Shown: positions 1 to 10,789, counted from the first letter of the stretch. The stretch: 64,000 bases of DNA from Prorocentrum cordatum (GCA_963575745.1 CAUYUJ010017993.1:202501-266500); one strand, 5' to 3'. Numbers and translations: made by a program. The notes: generated by a model not told the origin, from the sequence alone.

Positions 1-355
1 GCAACGCACCGGAGGTCACTTCGGGGAGAAGGTCTCTCCTACGCGTAGCTGATCTCGCACCGTCCCTGTGGAGTGGCTTGTTTTGTGGCGCATCTACGTG
101 TGCCATGAGTGTCTCGGCGAGGTCTCCGGAAGTCCCTGGAAACCTCTGGAGTCCCCGCGGGGAGCCTCCGGAGGCCCCCAGAAGCCGTGCAGCACAAGAA
201 CATGCAAACAACAAGAAGCCGCGACCCTCTTCTGGACCTCTGCTGTGCCTGAATTTTGAAAGGAACCTGGGGATGGCGACGATAGCGACAGCGTCCCGGG
301 AGGCCCACCACATCAGAAAACCTGAAAAAAGTCGGCCACCTCGACGTCAGGATCT
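1..355. other. unassigned sequence
   Basis: Mixed-composition DNA. I see no recognisable gene, repeat family or RNA here. Open frames on both strands are GC-rich and low complexity. Confidence 0.4.
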
Positions 356-600
356 GAGAGGGAGGGGGGTGAGGCAGAGGGAGGAAGAGATGAGGATGAG
401 GAAGAGGAAGAGGATGAGCAGCTGCATCGAGAGAAGCAGCAGGAGGAGCAGCAGGAACGGAGGTGGGCGAGAGAGGGGGGGGGCAGGACAGGGATGCAGG
501 AAGGAGGCGGAGGGGGGAGGGAGGAAGAGAGGGAGGGGCCGAGGGAGGATGGGACGAAGGAGGGAGGGGGATGGAGGAAGGTAAGTAACGATGAAGGAGG
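356..600 (+). repeat. degenerate purine-rich GAG/GGA tract
   Basis: About 240 bases made almost only of G and A on the plus strand, in irregular GAGGA, GGGAGG and GATGAG units. Frames across it are proline/serine or arginine/glutamate rich, which is what a triplet-like purine tract gives, so no coding claim is made. Confidence 0.8.
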
Positions 601-764
601 AAGGGGGAGAAAAAGCCCACCTTTCGCTCCTGTGTGACACATTCAAGAGCTATTTTTTCTACCCCCATCAGGTGGCGTCGGCCACCTGAGGGGGGCAGGG
701 ATCCAGTCGGATAGACGAGACCGCCTCAAGTATCAAGGTATCGAGAGAGGACGGATGAAGGAGG

Positions 765-985
765 ATTGAAACCCCCGATGACGGGACGAAAACAATTGCG
801 ACGATACCCAACCACAACAACTGTCCAGAACCGATGGCGCCCGCTGCTGAGCAGGCGACGAGTGCCTCAAACAGACAGCGCCCACGGCGACGCCGACAAC
901 GAATCCTGCCCAAGCTGGGCAGGGACTGCTGTCGGCCATCGGCCCCATCTTTCCGTTCTGATGTCTGTCGGGCGTTGGCAAGACT
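765..985 (+). mobile_element. degraded family-R short element (copy R1)
   Basis: Diverged relative of the 214 bp element at 48450-48663. Shared blocks include the GATACCCAACCACAACAACTG start, a central GCCGACAACGAATCCTGCCCA stretch and the right-hand ACTGCTGTCGGCCAT and TGTCGGGCGTTGG blocks. The ends are too eroded to call a target duplication. No coding capacity. Confidence 0.6.
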
Positions 986-1400
986 GGGCTCGACCTGGTT
1001 CAGGGATGTGTACTGGGGAACGTCCCCCCCCCGCCCAATTCCAATAACCGGAAATGCCGTCACCCGCAAAAACACCAGCTACGGCAGACCTGGCTCAGTG
1101 ATTCCAGTCCATCTTTTGGACCCCGGGGCCCAATCACGAACCAGCTCCCCTAAACTTGGGCCCTGGCTATTCCCGAGTCTGCATTGCTTCGGCAACAATG
1201 CGTGAAGAACAAGCCTCTAGAACGTCGGGTCAAACTCGGCGGCAACGATAGGGGCGAACAGCCCAGGGGCGGGCATTACACGTGTTCGCCCGGAAGCCTT
1301 TTCGAAGACATAGATCATCGGCGCACCTGAATACATGTATTGATCTCCCCTGGGCTACTCGCCCCTATCGTCGCCTCTGACAAACTTACTGGACCGTCGC
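986..1400. other. unassigned sequence
   Basis: No recognisable gene, RNA or repeat. Contains short self-complementary GGGGCGAACAGCC-type words only. Confidence 0.35.
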
Positions 1401-1496
1401 GGGTCACGCCTCCCCGGCGGGCGGAATGCGCCTTAGGCGCCGCCGGGGGGGGGGGTCCAGCGCCGATCCAGGGGCAGGAGGACCTCCCTCACAATA

Positions 1497-1672
1497 CAGT
1501 GGAGGCCAGTCCACAAGAAACCTTCCATGCGAGACCCAACCCTGAGACCCTCGGACGTCCACCGACGTTTGGTGCGGGAGCGTCACGCCGCCCATGGCAG
1601 AACCATCGAAGCCAGAGAAGCCCAGGGCACCCTGGAGGCGAGCAGGGTGTTTCTTGGCCTGGGCCACCACTG
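1497..1672 (+). mobile_element. family-Q short inverted-repeat element, copy Q1
   Basis: 176 bp non-coding element. It starts CAGTGGAGGCC and ends GGGCCACCACTG, so the ends are inverted repeats. Internal blocks AAGAAACCTTCCA, CAACCCTGAGACCC, GGGAGCGTCACG and AGCAGGGTGTT are shared in the same order with copies at 9752-9922 and 45623-45792. Target duplication is not clear for this copy. Confidence 0.75.
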
Positions 1673-1977
1673 ACAAACGCGCCTACAGGAAGGAACCGAA
1701 CAGGGCAGGGCTGCTCGGAAGAAACGCCTGGGACTGTTTCGCGAACGCCAGCCAACGGGGTCGGGGCGTGTCTCTCCTCCCCTGACGCAAGGAGGGAGGA
1801 CGGGCGGAGAGGCCCGCGAAGGGCGCGGCGCCGTCCGCGTCCACGCGCTCGTGGCTCGCGGGCTCCGTCGGCACCTCTGCGGGCCAGGGAGCGCGCCGCC
1901 GCCGCTGTCGCCGTCGCCTTCGCCCGCCTTCTTCGTCATCGTCGTCATCCTTCGGTCGTCGTCTGCGAGCTTAGGGG

Positions 1978-2112
1978 ATCGAAGAATGACATAATCATAT
2001 AACAACTCGGAGGTCCGCGTGAATTTCTTGGATCGGCGCTGGAGCCCCTCCCTGTCGCGCGGAGCGCGCCAGGGGCGGCGCCGGACGCGCCGCCATGGGG
2101 GCTCCAGGCGTC
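1978..2112 (+). mobile_element. partial family-H fold-back element, copy H1
   Basis: Left arm (TAGGGGATCG, AATGACATAATCATA, ACTCGGAGGTCCGCG, TTGGATCGGCGCTGG) plus the GC-rich core GCGCGGAGCGCGCCAGGGGC, as in the full fold-back at 3766-3999. The right arm is missing. Non-coding. Confidence 0.7.
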
Positions 2113-2255
2113 AGCCTACAGGCGAATTCTGGACGACAAATGCATCTAAATATATTAGGAAATAATTAAAGAATTGTTAGCATTTCGCCCCCATACTATT
2201 TTGAAGCTATATTTGGATATTCCTGCTGTAGAGGGACAGGCCCGACTTAACCCTA
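2113..2255 (+). mobile_element. family-G AT-rich inverted-repeat element, copy G1
   Basis: AT-rich interior bounded by GCCTACAGGCGAATT on the left and CTGTAGAGGGACAGGCCCGAC on the right. The right end is the family-G terminal repeat (its reverse complement begins GTCGGGCCTGTCC). The left end is eroded. It adjoins H1, suggesting successive insertions. Non-coding. Confidence 0.6.
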
Positions 2256-2329
2256 GAGCGTCCGCCATCGCACTCGTCGTCTTCGGTCGTCGGTCAACGT
2301 CGGTCTCTGCCATCTCCCGAGGTCGGGGA

Positions 2330-2505
2330 TCTTCTGACCCGGGTCAATCTAGACCCGGGTCAGTCAAGCCTTGCAGAATCCTGCAAGATCCTGCACTCAA
2401 ACTTGGGTCAACGCGAAGGGTCCTGTAGGATCCTGCACCCAAACCCGGGTCAATGCGACCCTGCCCCTGCAGGATCCTGCAAGATCTGGCGCTCTGGCTG
2501 ACCCC
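2330..2505 (+). repeat. degenerate tandem repeat of palindromic words
   Basis: Alternating copies of GACCCGGGTCAA-like and CTGCAGGATCCTGCAAGATC-like words, each largely self-complementary. No coding frame. Confidence 0.65.
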
Positions 2506-2540
2506 GTTTGCCCTGACCCTCGTCTCAAGGTTCCCGTTAT

Positions 2541-2725
2541 GTCGGGCCTGTCCCCCTACAGGGGGATTATCGACGAAAACAAGAAAAATACCAGAAAAAT
2601 GCCCAACAGATGCCAAACAACTATTCAGAAAATAATCCCCAGACCATTCTTGGACTATTTCCTGTATATTTGTCAATGTTTTTAATTTTCCGTCGAAAAT
2701 TCCCCTGTAGGGGGACAGGCCCGAC
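2541..2725 (+). mobile_element. family-G inverted-repeat element, copy G2 (185 bp)
   Basis: Best copy of family G. It begins GTCGGGCCTGTCCCCCTACA and ends with the reverse complement, CCTGTAGGGGGACAGGCCCG followed by AC, around an AT-rich interior with GGACTATTTCC. Flanks AAGGTTCCCG and AAGGCTCCCG may be a diverged longer duplication, but this is uncertain. Non-coding MITE-like element. Confidence 0.85.
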
Positions 2726-2914
2726 GGAAGGCTCCCGCTGAGGTCTGCCGTCGGTCCGCCGTGGCTCGCCGGCTCCGTCCGCACCTCTGCGGGGGCTGGG
2801 TGTGCGCGCCGCCGCGTGCAAGCTCCCTGCCTCGCACTCGCCGTCGCCGACGCAGTCGTCGTCGCCATCCTCGTTGTCGTCGTCGTCGGTCTGTCGTCGC
2901 AACCTTTCGGTCGG

Positions 2915-3045
2915 GCATGTCCCCCTACAGGAGGATTTTGAGCGACAAATTGAAAATAGTCGGAAATACAACAACATTAGCAAAACTAGTAAAAACATTG
3001 CCCCCAGGCTATCAGTTGACTATTCCCGACGTAACGCAACCTGGC
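2915..3045 (+). mobile_element. partial family-G element, copy G3
   Basis: Intact left terminus GTCGGGCATGTCCCCCTACA, followed by an AT-rich interior ending near a GACTATTCCCGAC block. The usual right terminus (CTGTAGGGGGACAGGCCCGAC-like) is missing, so the copy is truncated. Confidence 0.65.
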
Positions 3046-3171
3046 CGTCAACAGTGTCGTCCGTCGTCGCTGTTGTTGACGATGTCGTCGTCGCCGCTGT
3101 CGTCGTCGTCGTCTTTGCTCGCCGCCTCCGTCGTCGCTCGCGGGCTCCTCGTGCTTCGGCACTGGACCCTG

Positions 3172-3640
3172 TCCTCCTCCTCCTCCTCCTTCTCCTCCCC
3201 CTCAACCTCCTCCTCCTCCTCCTCCTCCTCCTTCCTCCCCCTCAACCTCCTCCTCCTCCTCCTCTCCTCCTCCTCCTCCTCCTCCCTCCTCCTCCTCCTC
3301 CTCCTCCTCCTCCTCCCCTCCTCCTCCTCCTCCCTCCTCCCTCCTCCTCCCTCCTCCTCCTCCTCTCCCCTTCCTCCTCCTCCTCCCCCTCCTCCTCCTC
3401 CTCCTCCTCCCCTCCTCCTCCTCCTCCTCCTCCTTCGCCTCCCCCTCCTCCTCCTCCTCCTCCCCTCCCCCTCCCCCTCCTCCTTCTCCTCCTCCTCCTC
3501 CTCCTCCTCCTCCTCCTCATCCTCCTCCTTCCTCCTCCTCCTCCTCCCCCTCCCCCTCCCCCTCCTCCTTCTCCTACTCCTCCTCCTCCTCCTCTTCATC
3601 CTCCTCCTCCCTCCTCCTTCTCCTCGAGACCTCCTCGGCG
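3172..3640 (+). repeat. (CTC)n pyrimidine triplet array
   Basis: About 470 bases of CTC/TCC/CCT triplets with interspersed CCC and TTC. Every frame stays open here as poly-Leu, poly-Pro or poly-Ser on plus and Glu/Arg/Gly on minus, which explains the long apparent reading frames (up to 489 codons). Treated as low-complexity DNA. Confidence 0.95.
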
Positions 3641-3765
3641 TGCGAGCTCGTTCTTGCCCCTCCCCAAAAACCCCTCCCGGGGAAGTCGTCGCCGCTGCTG
3701 CCGCCGTCGCCACCGTCGTTCGTCGCCGTCTCCGTCATGGCTCGTGTGCTGTGGAACTTGCCACC

Positions 3766-3999
3766 CCCTTGAGTAGGGGAACAAAAAATGACATAAACAT
3801 AAAAACTCGGAAGTCCGCGCGGATTTCTCGGATCCGCGCTGGGGCCCCCCGGCGGCGCCTCCGGCGCCGCCTCTGGCGCCGCCCCTGGCGCGCTCCACGC
3901 GCCAAGGAGGAGGGTCCAGCGCCGATCCGAGAAATCCGCGCGGACCTCCGAGTTTTTATGTTTATGTCACTTTTTGTCCCCCTATTGAAGTCCCCTCGG
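3766..3999 (+). mobile_element. full-length family-H fold-back element, copy H2
   Basis: Two arms of about 75 bp are near-perfect reverse complements. The outer words are AGGGGAACAAAAAATGACAT and ATGTCACTTTTTGTCCCCCT, then AACTCGGAAGTCCGCG and CGCGGACCTCCGAGTT, with GGATTTCTCGGATC near the loop. The loop is made of GGCGCC-type palindromes. The RNA or single strand would form one long hairpin. Related copies: 1978-2112, 31776-31902, 46105-46210, 61166-61305. Confidence 0.9.
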
Positions 4000-4189
4000 C
4001 GTGTGAACTCGATATTGCGCCCTCCCCCACGGCAGATCTGGAGAGGGGGCGGGTCCCGCAGGGGTCCGCTGGACCCATCCCGGAGGGGTCGTCTGCTTCA
4101 TGCTCTATTCCAGAAGCGCCCCCTGGGCAGCCTGACCAGGGCTGCACCCGAACAGTGTTTTATGTTTACTTATCGGGTTGCGCCCGCCC

Positions 4190-4305
4190 CCCACAGGAGG
4201 ACGGAAAAGGGGAGGCCACTCGATCCTTGAAGTATGGAGGCGCTTGACGCAGATTGGAAACAGGGAATCCAAAAATACCTACTCTCAACGACCAATGGTG
4301 CTACG
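4190..4305 (+). repeat. family-L dispersed repeat, copy L1
   Basis: Shares CACTCGATCCTTGAAGTATG, GGAGGCGCTTGA, GGGAATCCAAAAATACCTAC and TCAACGACCAATGG, in order, with 30290-30400. Non-coding. Boundaries are approximate. Confidence 0.75.
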
Positions 4306-4738
4306 TTCTGCTTCTGTTCCCGACGAGGTGTGCGCGAAAACGCCGGCCGGCGTCTCGCGGGTCGTGCTGGAGGAGTGCATTACTCCAGATTTCGTAATCA
4401 AGGGAGGGGGGTCTCATTTCGGGGGGGGCTCTTCCAGGCTATCTAAGAGGGCCTGGGGGGGCCTGGGGACGATGTTTCGGAGGGTTCTCCCACGGGGGAG
4501 GTCTGAAATGGCTTGTCTTGGAGGGTCCAGACCCCCTCGCTTTTATGACGAAATCTGGAGTATCCCTTGAGCAGAGCACGGGACGCCCCGCGGCCGAGCA
4601 CGGGGCGCCGAGGAGGGGAATGCCGGAGCGCAGGGCGCCGAACAGCGAGGCCCGGGCCCCCAAAGCGCGCAGAACGCCGAGCAGCGAGCTCTGAGCCCGA
4701 CTCGCATCGAGTTCGTGCGCTTTCGCCGACTGCCCAGC
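4306..4738. other. unassigned sequence
   Basis: No gene or repeat family recognised. Contains a short GC-rich GAGCACGGGGCGCCG-type redundancy around 4575-4700. Confidence 0.35.
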
Positions 4739-4743
4739 CAACA

Positions 4744-4906
4744 TAAAGGGGCCCCAGGACACGCACATAAATACACACAAATAAAACGTTTCCCCATATT
4801 TTCCCATATTTTCTGGGTTTTTGTCTTCCCCCCCACTTCCCATATTTTCCCATATTTTCTGGGGAGTCGACGATTAATTGTGTCTGTGTGTTTCTTCCCC
4901 TCCTGA
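4744..4906 (+). mobile_element. family-A short element, copy A1 (163 bp)
   Basis: Starts TAAAGGGGCCCCAGGACACG and ends TTCTTCCCCTCCTGA. Flanks are CAACA (4739-4743) and CGACA (4907-4911), a 5-bp duplication with one mismatch. The interior holds two copies of a CCCATATTTTCCCATATTTT block. Non-coding. Confidence 0.88.
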
Positions 4907-5236
4907 CGACAGGCATCCCGAGAGTTCGGCGGCGCGGCGCCAACCCTTCGAATCAGCGTCCAGGCTGCAGCGGAGCGCCTCGGGAGCCCGAGAGGAGGGG
5001 GGGCGCGACGCCAGGGCCAAGTCGCGAGGCGTGAAAGGTGCCAATGTGCGATCCATTCTCACGACTATCCCTTGCAAGGCGACCCCCCTTTAACCCAGAA
5101 GGATCTCTAACCACCCCGTCCCCAAGAATGGAAAAATGATTATTGATTGGGCGGGCTCATTGACAGATGGGGACCCGAACAATACCAGTAAATAATAATA
5201 ATTCCCCCGCGGCTGCCATCGGTGACGATCTCCGGG

Positions 5237-5636
<400 letters not shown>

Positions 5637-5824
5637 TGAAGGGAAGAACGAGGAAAGAAAGAACGAATTGAATTGCCAACCGAGAGCCTAAGGGGGGGTC
5701 CTGGTCAACGCTAATCCCCCCCAAGGCCCGCGCCGAGTCGCCGACCCGTTTCCGCGTACCCCGCAATCTTATCGAGTAGGAATCTAACAAAAACTATGCA
5801 AATCACTCGTTTGGGCCTCTTGGG

Positions 5825-6385
5825 CTTTCTAGGTGTCCAAGAAGGCCTCAAGAAGGTTCAAGATGGTTGCAAGACGGCTCAAGTCGTCCCAAGGTGGCCC
5901 CAAGATTGCCCCGGAAGGCTCCGAGGGGACCCCCAAGAGCGCCTCCAGATGCCAACAACTACAATTGTGTTTACGTTGTTTTCCGTTTTTCCCATTGGAT
6001 TTAGTCGGCGCGCAGCTGCCTGCGTCGCTCGCGATCAAACTAGTTTTTCTCATTTGCACTCTCAGGGGCCCATGACGACCCAAGCAGCCTCCAAGATGGC
6101 CCCGATACGGCCCAAGAGGGCCCAAAGACAGCCCACGAGCAGCCCACGATGGCCCCACGAGACCCACAAGACAGACCAAGAGGTCCTCAAGACGGCCCGG
6201 AACGACCCCTAGAGAGCCCCAAGGCGGCCCCCAGAGGCCCCCAAGACGGCCTCCGAAGGGGCCAGACGGCGCAAAAGCGCCCCGACACGGCCCAAGACAC
6301 GCCCAAGAGGTCCGAATAGGCCCCAAGGGAAGCCCCCAAGAAGCCTCCAGCAGGCCGTAAAAGGCTCCCCAAATTCCCACAACGA
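5825..6385 (+). repeat. CCAAGANGGCC-type degenerate tandem array 1
   Basis: Irregular 10-13 bp units of the form CCAAGA(T/C/G)GGCCC, interrupted at about 5955-6070 by unrelated sequence. The same repeat type recurs in both orientations between 44 and 58 kb. No coding claim. Confidence 0.8.
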
Positions 6386-6479
6386 CTGGACTGTACATGG
6401 TCCGGACATGCACCACGCCAAACGAGAGGAACCGCATGAAACCACACAACGCAATATGGAACTGCGCCTGCAACTCCCG

Positions 6480-6565
6480 ACCCCGTCTCCGTGCGGCATC
6501 CCTCGAGCCGGATCGATCCGCGAGGGTCCCTGGGCCCGAGGCTGCACAAAGAACGCCCGCCGCGG
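6480..6565 (+). repeat. family-I dispersed repeat, copy I1
   Basis: Core CGAGCCGGATCGATCCGCGA followed by GGGTCCCTGGGCCCGAGGC, shared with 8050-8165 and 11970-12065. Boundaries unknown. Confidence 0.6.
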
Positions 6566-6751
6566 TTTCTGTGTTGCGACGCCTGGATCTATTGGGGCCC
6601 CAAAACCGTGTGGTGGCGGATCGCGTGGTGACCTGGGACTTCCCAACGATGTCACCGCGCGGCCCGTCAACACGTGGCTTTTAGAACTCCAGGTCCCCGG
6701 TCGCCCGAGACGCCCTCGGAGAACGAACCGAGTCCCAATGACTCACACCTC

Positions 6752-6900
6752 TGGGGCGGCCAAGAGGGGGGCGTCCAAGAGGGGGGGGCGTAAATCATGG
6801 CCAGCGGCATGTGCGCCGCCCAGGGGGGGGGCCAGGGGACGTAACGAAATAAAAGGGGCCATGAAATGGGAGGAACAATCATGGCCCACGCCATGATATG
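6752..6900 (+). repeat. family-Z dispersed repeat, copy Z1
   Basis: Shares GCGGCCAAGAGGGGGG, GGGGGGGCCAGGG, AGGGGCCATGAAA and TGGCCCACGCCATGA with 39050-39208, in order. Non-coding. Confidence 0.7.
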
Positions 6901-6942
6901 GGACCCCACACGGTGTGGTCACCACACCGTCTGGGACCCCCT
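6901..6942. repeat. small perfect palindrome
   Basis: Contains ACGGTGTGGT-C-ACCACACCGT, a 10-bp-arm inverted repeat with a one-base loop, inside longer imperfect GGGACCCC arms. Confidence 0.75.
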
Positions 6943-7267
6943 GAGGATCTGGGGCGCTCGTCACCGTCGCCGAAGCACCGCCAGACAGCGCCGCTCCAAG
7001 CTCTGGGGGCGCTCGCCGTCGCCGCCGCTGCCGCGACCGCCGTCGCCGCCGTCGTGTCCGTCGGTCGGCCGGCTGGTAGGGGTGCAGGTCGGTCCGTCGG
7101 TGGGCCGTCGTCGTCGCCGTCGTCGGACGCCGTCGTTGGCCTTCGCCTTCGCCCTCAGCGGTCGTGGGGGCCGAGTCGTGGGCCCTCTTCCAGGGAGCCA
7201 GCGTTTCTTCCCGACCTGTTTTTGGACTGTCCCCGGGGCCGTCGAGGGCCCGGAAAGTGCCAGAGGC
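6943..7267. other. unassigned GC-rich sequence
   Basis: GCCGTCG-rich DNA with no recognisable domain in any frame. Confidence 0.3.
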
Positions 7268-7272
7268 CTTCC

Positions 7273-7392
7273 TTGCAAGACGCCCGAATTATCCGGGGTA
7301 AGTCGGGTCCGAGGCAACTCGGGTTCGGATTCCCGAAAAACGAACCCGAGTTAGCCCTGACCCGAGTTACCCCTGGTGATTCGGGGCTCTGA
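7273..7392 (+). mobile_element. family-O hairpin element, copy O1 (120 bp)
   Basis: Almost the whole element is one hairpin. The left arm is GCCCGAATTATCCGGGGTAA and on; the right arm contains CCCGAGTTACCCCTGGTGAT. It starts TTGCAAG and ends GGGCTCTGA, with perfect 5-bp duplication CTTCC at 7268-7272 and 7393-7397. A sister copy is at 46629-46745. Confidence 0.9.
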
Positions 7393-7397
7393 CTTCC

Positions 7398-8045
7398 GTC
7401 GTGCCCTCGAGGATGCAAAATATCAGCGGCTCCGAAGGGCTCGGACTGCGCGGGGTGTGGCCTTGCAGCCCGCACGTGGGGAGAGGCGGGGAGCGGGCGA
7501 GGACCTCGACGGAGAGCTCTGCCGCGCCCCGACGAGGGCTCAACAGGAGCGCGTTTCTTTATCTTCGGCGATAATGGGCATTATACGGGGGGGGTATAAT
7601 TCAGGGATGAAAAAACGACCCTACCCTGAGTTACAAGTGCGTGGTCTGCAAACCTCCTGGGACCCCCCAAAGCCTAGAGCCGCCAGGACGCGGCACATCA
7701 CGCAGGGTTTACCCTGTCAGCCCACAGGAGGTTCAGCGCGCAGCGCCTCGTAAACCAGGGTAGGGGCGTTTGTTATGCCCTTGATATCATGTAACGCCTC
7801 CCCCCCGCCGTGCGCACGGCGGCAGTGCTCCGAGCGCACTGGGGAGGGGGGAGGGCGTTACGTTACAGGGGTGGGGGAGGGGGTTCAGGGGGCTATAGCC
7901 CATTATGCCCTAAGCAATAAAGAAACACGCTCCAGACATGTGGCGCAACGCGGTGGCCCCCTAACCCCCAGCGGCGCTGAGCGCCGCAAGCCACACCCAG
8001 GCGTAACCACACCCAGCTGTGAGATCCGGCGTGCCGAACAAAAAT
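7398..8045. other. unassigned sequence
   Basis: No gene, RNA or known repeat. Includes a GGGGGGGTATAAT word near 7590 that I do not interpret as a promoter. Confidence 0.3.
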
Positions 8046-8049
8046 TGCA

Positions 8050-8165
8050 GCATCGCAGAAAACCACGCCCGGAACCCTGGACCCCATCTTTCGGCGTCAT
8101 TTTTCGAGCCGGATCGATCTGCGAGGGACCCCAAGCCCGAAAAGAGGCGAAAACGCCCAGCTCGA
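8050..8165 (+). repeat. family-I dispersed repeat, copy I2
   Basis: Core TCGAGCCGGATCGATCTGCG, then GGGACCCCAAGCCCGAAA, matching I1 and I3. Confidence 0.6.
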
Positions 8166-8936
8166 AACAATTGCGACGCCAGAGCCGCCAGGATCTCAGG
8201 GATTGCAGTCGCCGAGAGGGGGTCGTCGCCGCTGCCGTCCCCGTCGCTGGAGCACCACCAGGTAGCGCGACTCGAGGCTGTGAGGCGCCGAAGCCGTGGC
8301 GAGGTCGCCCACCAGCTGCACGACGAGGTCGCCGCCCTCCGCCTTGGCCGCCGCGGGGGGCGCCAGCTCGACCCTCGAGCCTCGACGGTCGAGCCTCGAC
8401 GAGGGAAGAAGGGACCTTTTTTGGACGCAGGCATCACGCTGCGTGTGCTCTGTCTGTTCAACTCGGCAGCCTGAAATACAGCCGGACTGGAGTGGAGCGG
8501 ACAGGACACGCGAGGGGACACAAGACCCTCCCGCGGGCCACATCGCCACAGGAGTGTGGGAGGCAGGGGTCGCGAGGCACAGGACGCAGGGGCACCCTTG
8601 ATTTGGCAGGGTCGGCCTGCCAACTAGGGCCGACCGCAGAGAGAACGACAACAGAGCGAGCGGGCGCGCCTCCTCGAAGCCTCGGGGAGGCCCCGGAAGC
8701 GGAGGGGTCCTCCTGGGGCCGCCCACGGCGCTGGGGCCAGGTGCTCCTCGCGGGGGAGGGCAGGGGGGGAGGGACAGAGGAGGGAGCAGGGCCTTGCCAT
8801 GGGAGGGTGCAGGGCTGTCTTGGATGATGTTGGCGATCGGTGGAGGGGGGGGGAACTCATTGCTGACGCCTGCAGATCTAACACTCTAACCATGCCCTCT
8901 CGGGCTTCTGTACGCGCGCCAGACAAAGAACCAACA
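8166..8936. other. unassigned GC-rich sequence
   Basis: High-GC DNA with overlapping open frames on both strands and no recognisable domain. A tRNA-like minus-strand stretch near 8850-8900 was considered and rejected. Confidence 0.3.
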
Positions 8937-9096
8937 GGGCAGTTTTTAATACATAGGATCTTTAAACATATATTTAATACATGATTAATGTATGAATGAA
9001 TTTATGCATGATCTCATCGTTGGCTTCAATACTAAATCCCTGCACTTGGAATACATGATCCGCACGCGGAGCATGTATTAAAAACGGCACTGTCTC
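8937..9096 (+). mobile_element. AT-rich inverted-repeat element
   Basis: Left end CAGGGCAGTTTTTAATACAT and right end ATGTATTAAAAACGGCACTG are inverted repeats around an AT-rich interior with tandem ATACATG/ATTAATG words. MITE-like. No clear target duplication. Confidence 0.65.
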
Positions 9097-9381
9097 AGGA
9101 AGCAGGCTGGATGCGGCAAGATCGCGTCGCGATTGCGTAGGCCTTGGTCTCCAGCACTGCACGGACACTGCGACCGCTGGCGATCGCGGCCGGCTGAGAC
9201 TCAGCGCAGAGATCGCTCGACGTCGGGCCGACGCCCCGGCCGCCGGCAGCGCTCCGCCCGCGCCGCGGTCGCCGCCGCGTCGGCGCGAGCCGCGGGCCTG
9301 CCCCGCCGGAGGCCGAGCGAAAGAACGCGAGGCAAGCTGGCTAGACCTGCGCCCGTGAGCTGACGCCCCGACTACCATCAG

Positions 9382-9523
9382 GTCGGGCATGTCCCCCTAC
9401 AGGCGGAGGTTGGACGGCCAATGAAAATACCCAAACAGCCATCAATCAGCATCAAAAAAGTCGTCGCCCATACAATGTTGAGACCATTTCTGAACGCTCC
9501 TCCTGTAGAGGGACGCGCCCGAC
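9382..9523 (+). mobile_element. family-G inverted-repeat element, copy G4
   Basis: Ends GTCGGGCATGTCCCCCTACA and CTGTAGAGGGACGCGCCCGA are near-perfect inverted repeats around an AT-rich core with GAGACCATTTCTG. Flanking CGACTAC occurs on both sides (9374-9380 region and just after 9525), a candidate longer duplication. Non-coding. Confidence 0.8.
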
Positions 9524-9751
9524 TTGCGACTACGGGGCAATCTTTGGTGGCACCCTTCCACCGAGCCCTGCCGCAGGGGCACGCGGCCGCGGCGGCCTGC
9601 GGCAGGGCCTGCCGCAAGCCCGTGCGCCGCCAGGGCACGCCGCCGCGGGCCTCGCGAGCCACGCGCAGCACGGGAGGCGGCGGAATGCGCCGCTCGTCGA
9701 GGCCCGACGCGCACTCGGGACGCAGAGCGAGGGTATGACGAGCAGCTGCAG

Positions 9752-9922
9752 TAGGAGCTCGACCACAAGGAACCTTCCACGAGAAACGCCACCCTGAGAC
9801 CCCAGCGTGTCCAATTGATGTTTGGCGCGGGAGCGTCACGCTTTCCATGGCAAAACCACCGAGTCCCAAGAAACCCGGGGCACACCGGAGGCTAGCAGGG
9901 TGTTGCTTGGCATGGGTTTCCA
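9752..9922 (+). mobile_element. family-Q short element, copy Q2 (171 bp)
   Basis: Spans TAGGAGCTCGACC to GGGTTTCCA, flanked on both sides by CTGCAG. Same ordered internal blocks as Q1 and Q3. The flanking word is a 6-bp palindrome, so it is weak evidence for a target duplication. Confidence 0.75.
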
Positions 9923-10312
9923 CTGCAGCTGGCTCCGGGAGCACGGCGTGCGCGTGCAAGGACACGACTTCGGCCTGTCCTCGTCGCAAAGCTCGGGGCG
10001 GCGTGGACCCGCATGCTGTCGGGAGTGCCCCAGGTGGCTGGGCTCTGGCGCCGAACGCGGCGGAGCGCGGGCATGTGCAGGGGGTACGGTGGCTGTCGCC
10101 TTGCCACGGGCGCGGTCGTGGGGGGGGGCCAACAACCTATTCGTACTCTGCTATTTTTTTAGAGGTGGTGATGGTTTTCTCAACCAAACTGGAGCTGCAG
10201 ACGAGCTACAGAACTGTTCGGCACAAGAATCGGAAGGAAATCATCAGGCGCGCTAGTCTAAAGTATATGGACGCCTGAACTCGGTCTGCTATGGGAGCTG
10301 GTTTCGAACAAC
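9923..10312. other. unassigned sequence
   Basis: GC-rich DNA with no recognisable gene or repeat. Confidence 0.3.
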
Positions 10313-10314
10313 TA

Positions 10315-10502
10315 CGGCAGGTTCGTGTCGTGCCGACCCCAGCGTTGGTTTTTGACACCGCAGGGATCGTTCAACCTTGAACGATCGGCCGCTGCCGCAA
10401 CGTCCGATCGTTCAACATCGATCGATTCTGGGTCGCCGGCGGCGTTCAACCTTGAACGCCCGCGCTGGGGTCGCCGCTGGTCGACACGACGCGAACCTAC
10501 CG
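10315..10502 (+). mobile_element. family-F short element, copy F1 (188 bp)
   Basis: Terminal inverted repeats: left CGGCAGGTTCGTGTCGTGCC, right end reads CGACACGACGCGAACCTACC then G. Both ends adjoin TA. The interior contains the hairpins GATCGTTCAACCTTGAACGA and GGCGTTCAACCTTGAACGCC. An almost identical 188 bp copy is at 51559-51746. Non-coding. Confidence 0.9.
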
Positions 10503-10789
10503 TATTTGTGCTTGGAGCAGGAGCTGGCGTCACTCCTCGGCGATGCGCACGGTCGCGGCCTCTAGCCCCACGCCGCCGCCCCGCGCACGCGCGCTTGCCC
10601 CGACGTCTTCGGTCCGGGTTGCCGTGGCACACGGCCTCGTGCCCAGGGAAAGGGCGGCGGATCGGCGAAGGGCAGTTGCGCGCACGATGATGTTGCTTCA
10701 TCCACTCTTCGAGGAGCGGGCGCAAACGTGCGCTCGCACGAGGAAGGACTCCCTCCCATATCTGTCCTTCCCCTCCCATCCTCCTCCCT

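Noticed and set aside
2761-4230. 489-codon plus-strand open frame across the CTC array
   Set aside because: Open only because CTC triplets lack stops. Two other frames and the minus strand are equally open, and the flanks contain fold-back elements.
7585-7600. TATAAT-like word after a G run
   Set aside because: No neighbouring gene and no reason to expect a bacterial promoter in this genome type.
8845-8905. tRNA-like minus-strand stretch (GGTTAGAGTGTTAGATCTGC)
   Set aside because: No B-box (GGTTCGAATCC-like) and no acceptor-stem pairing found.
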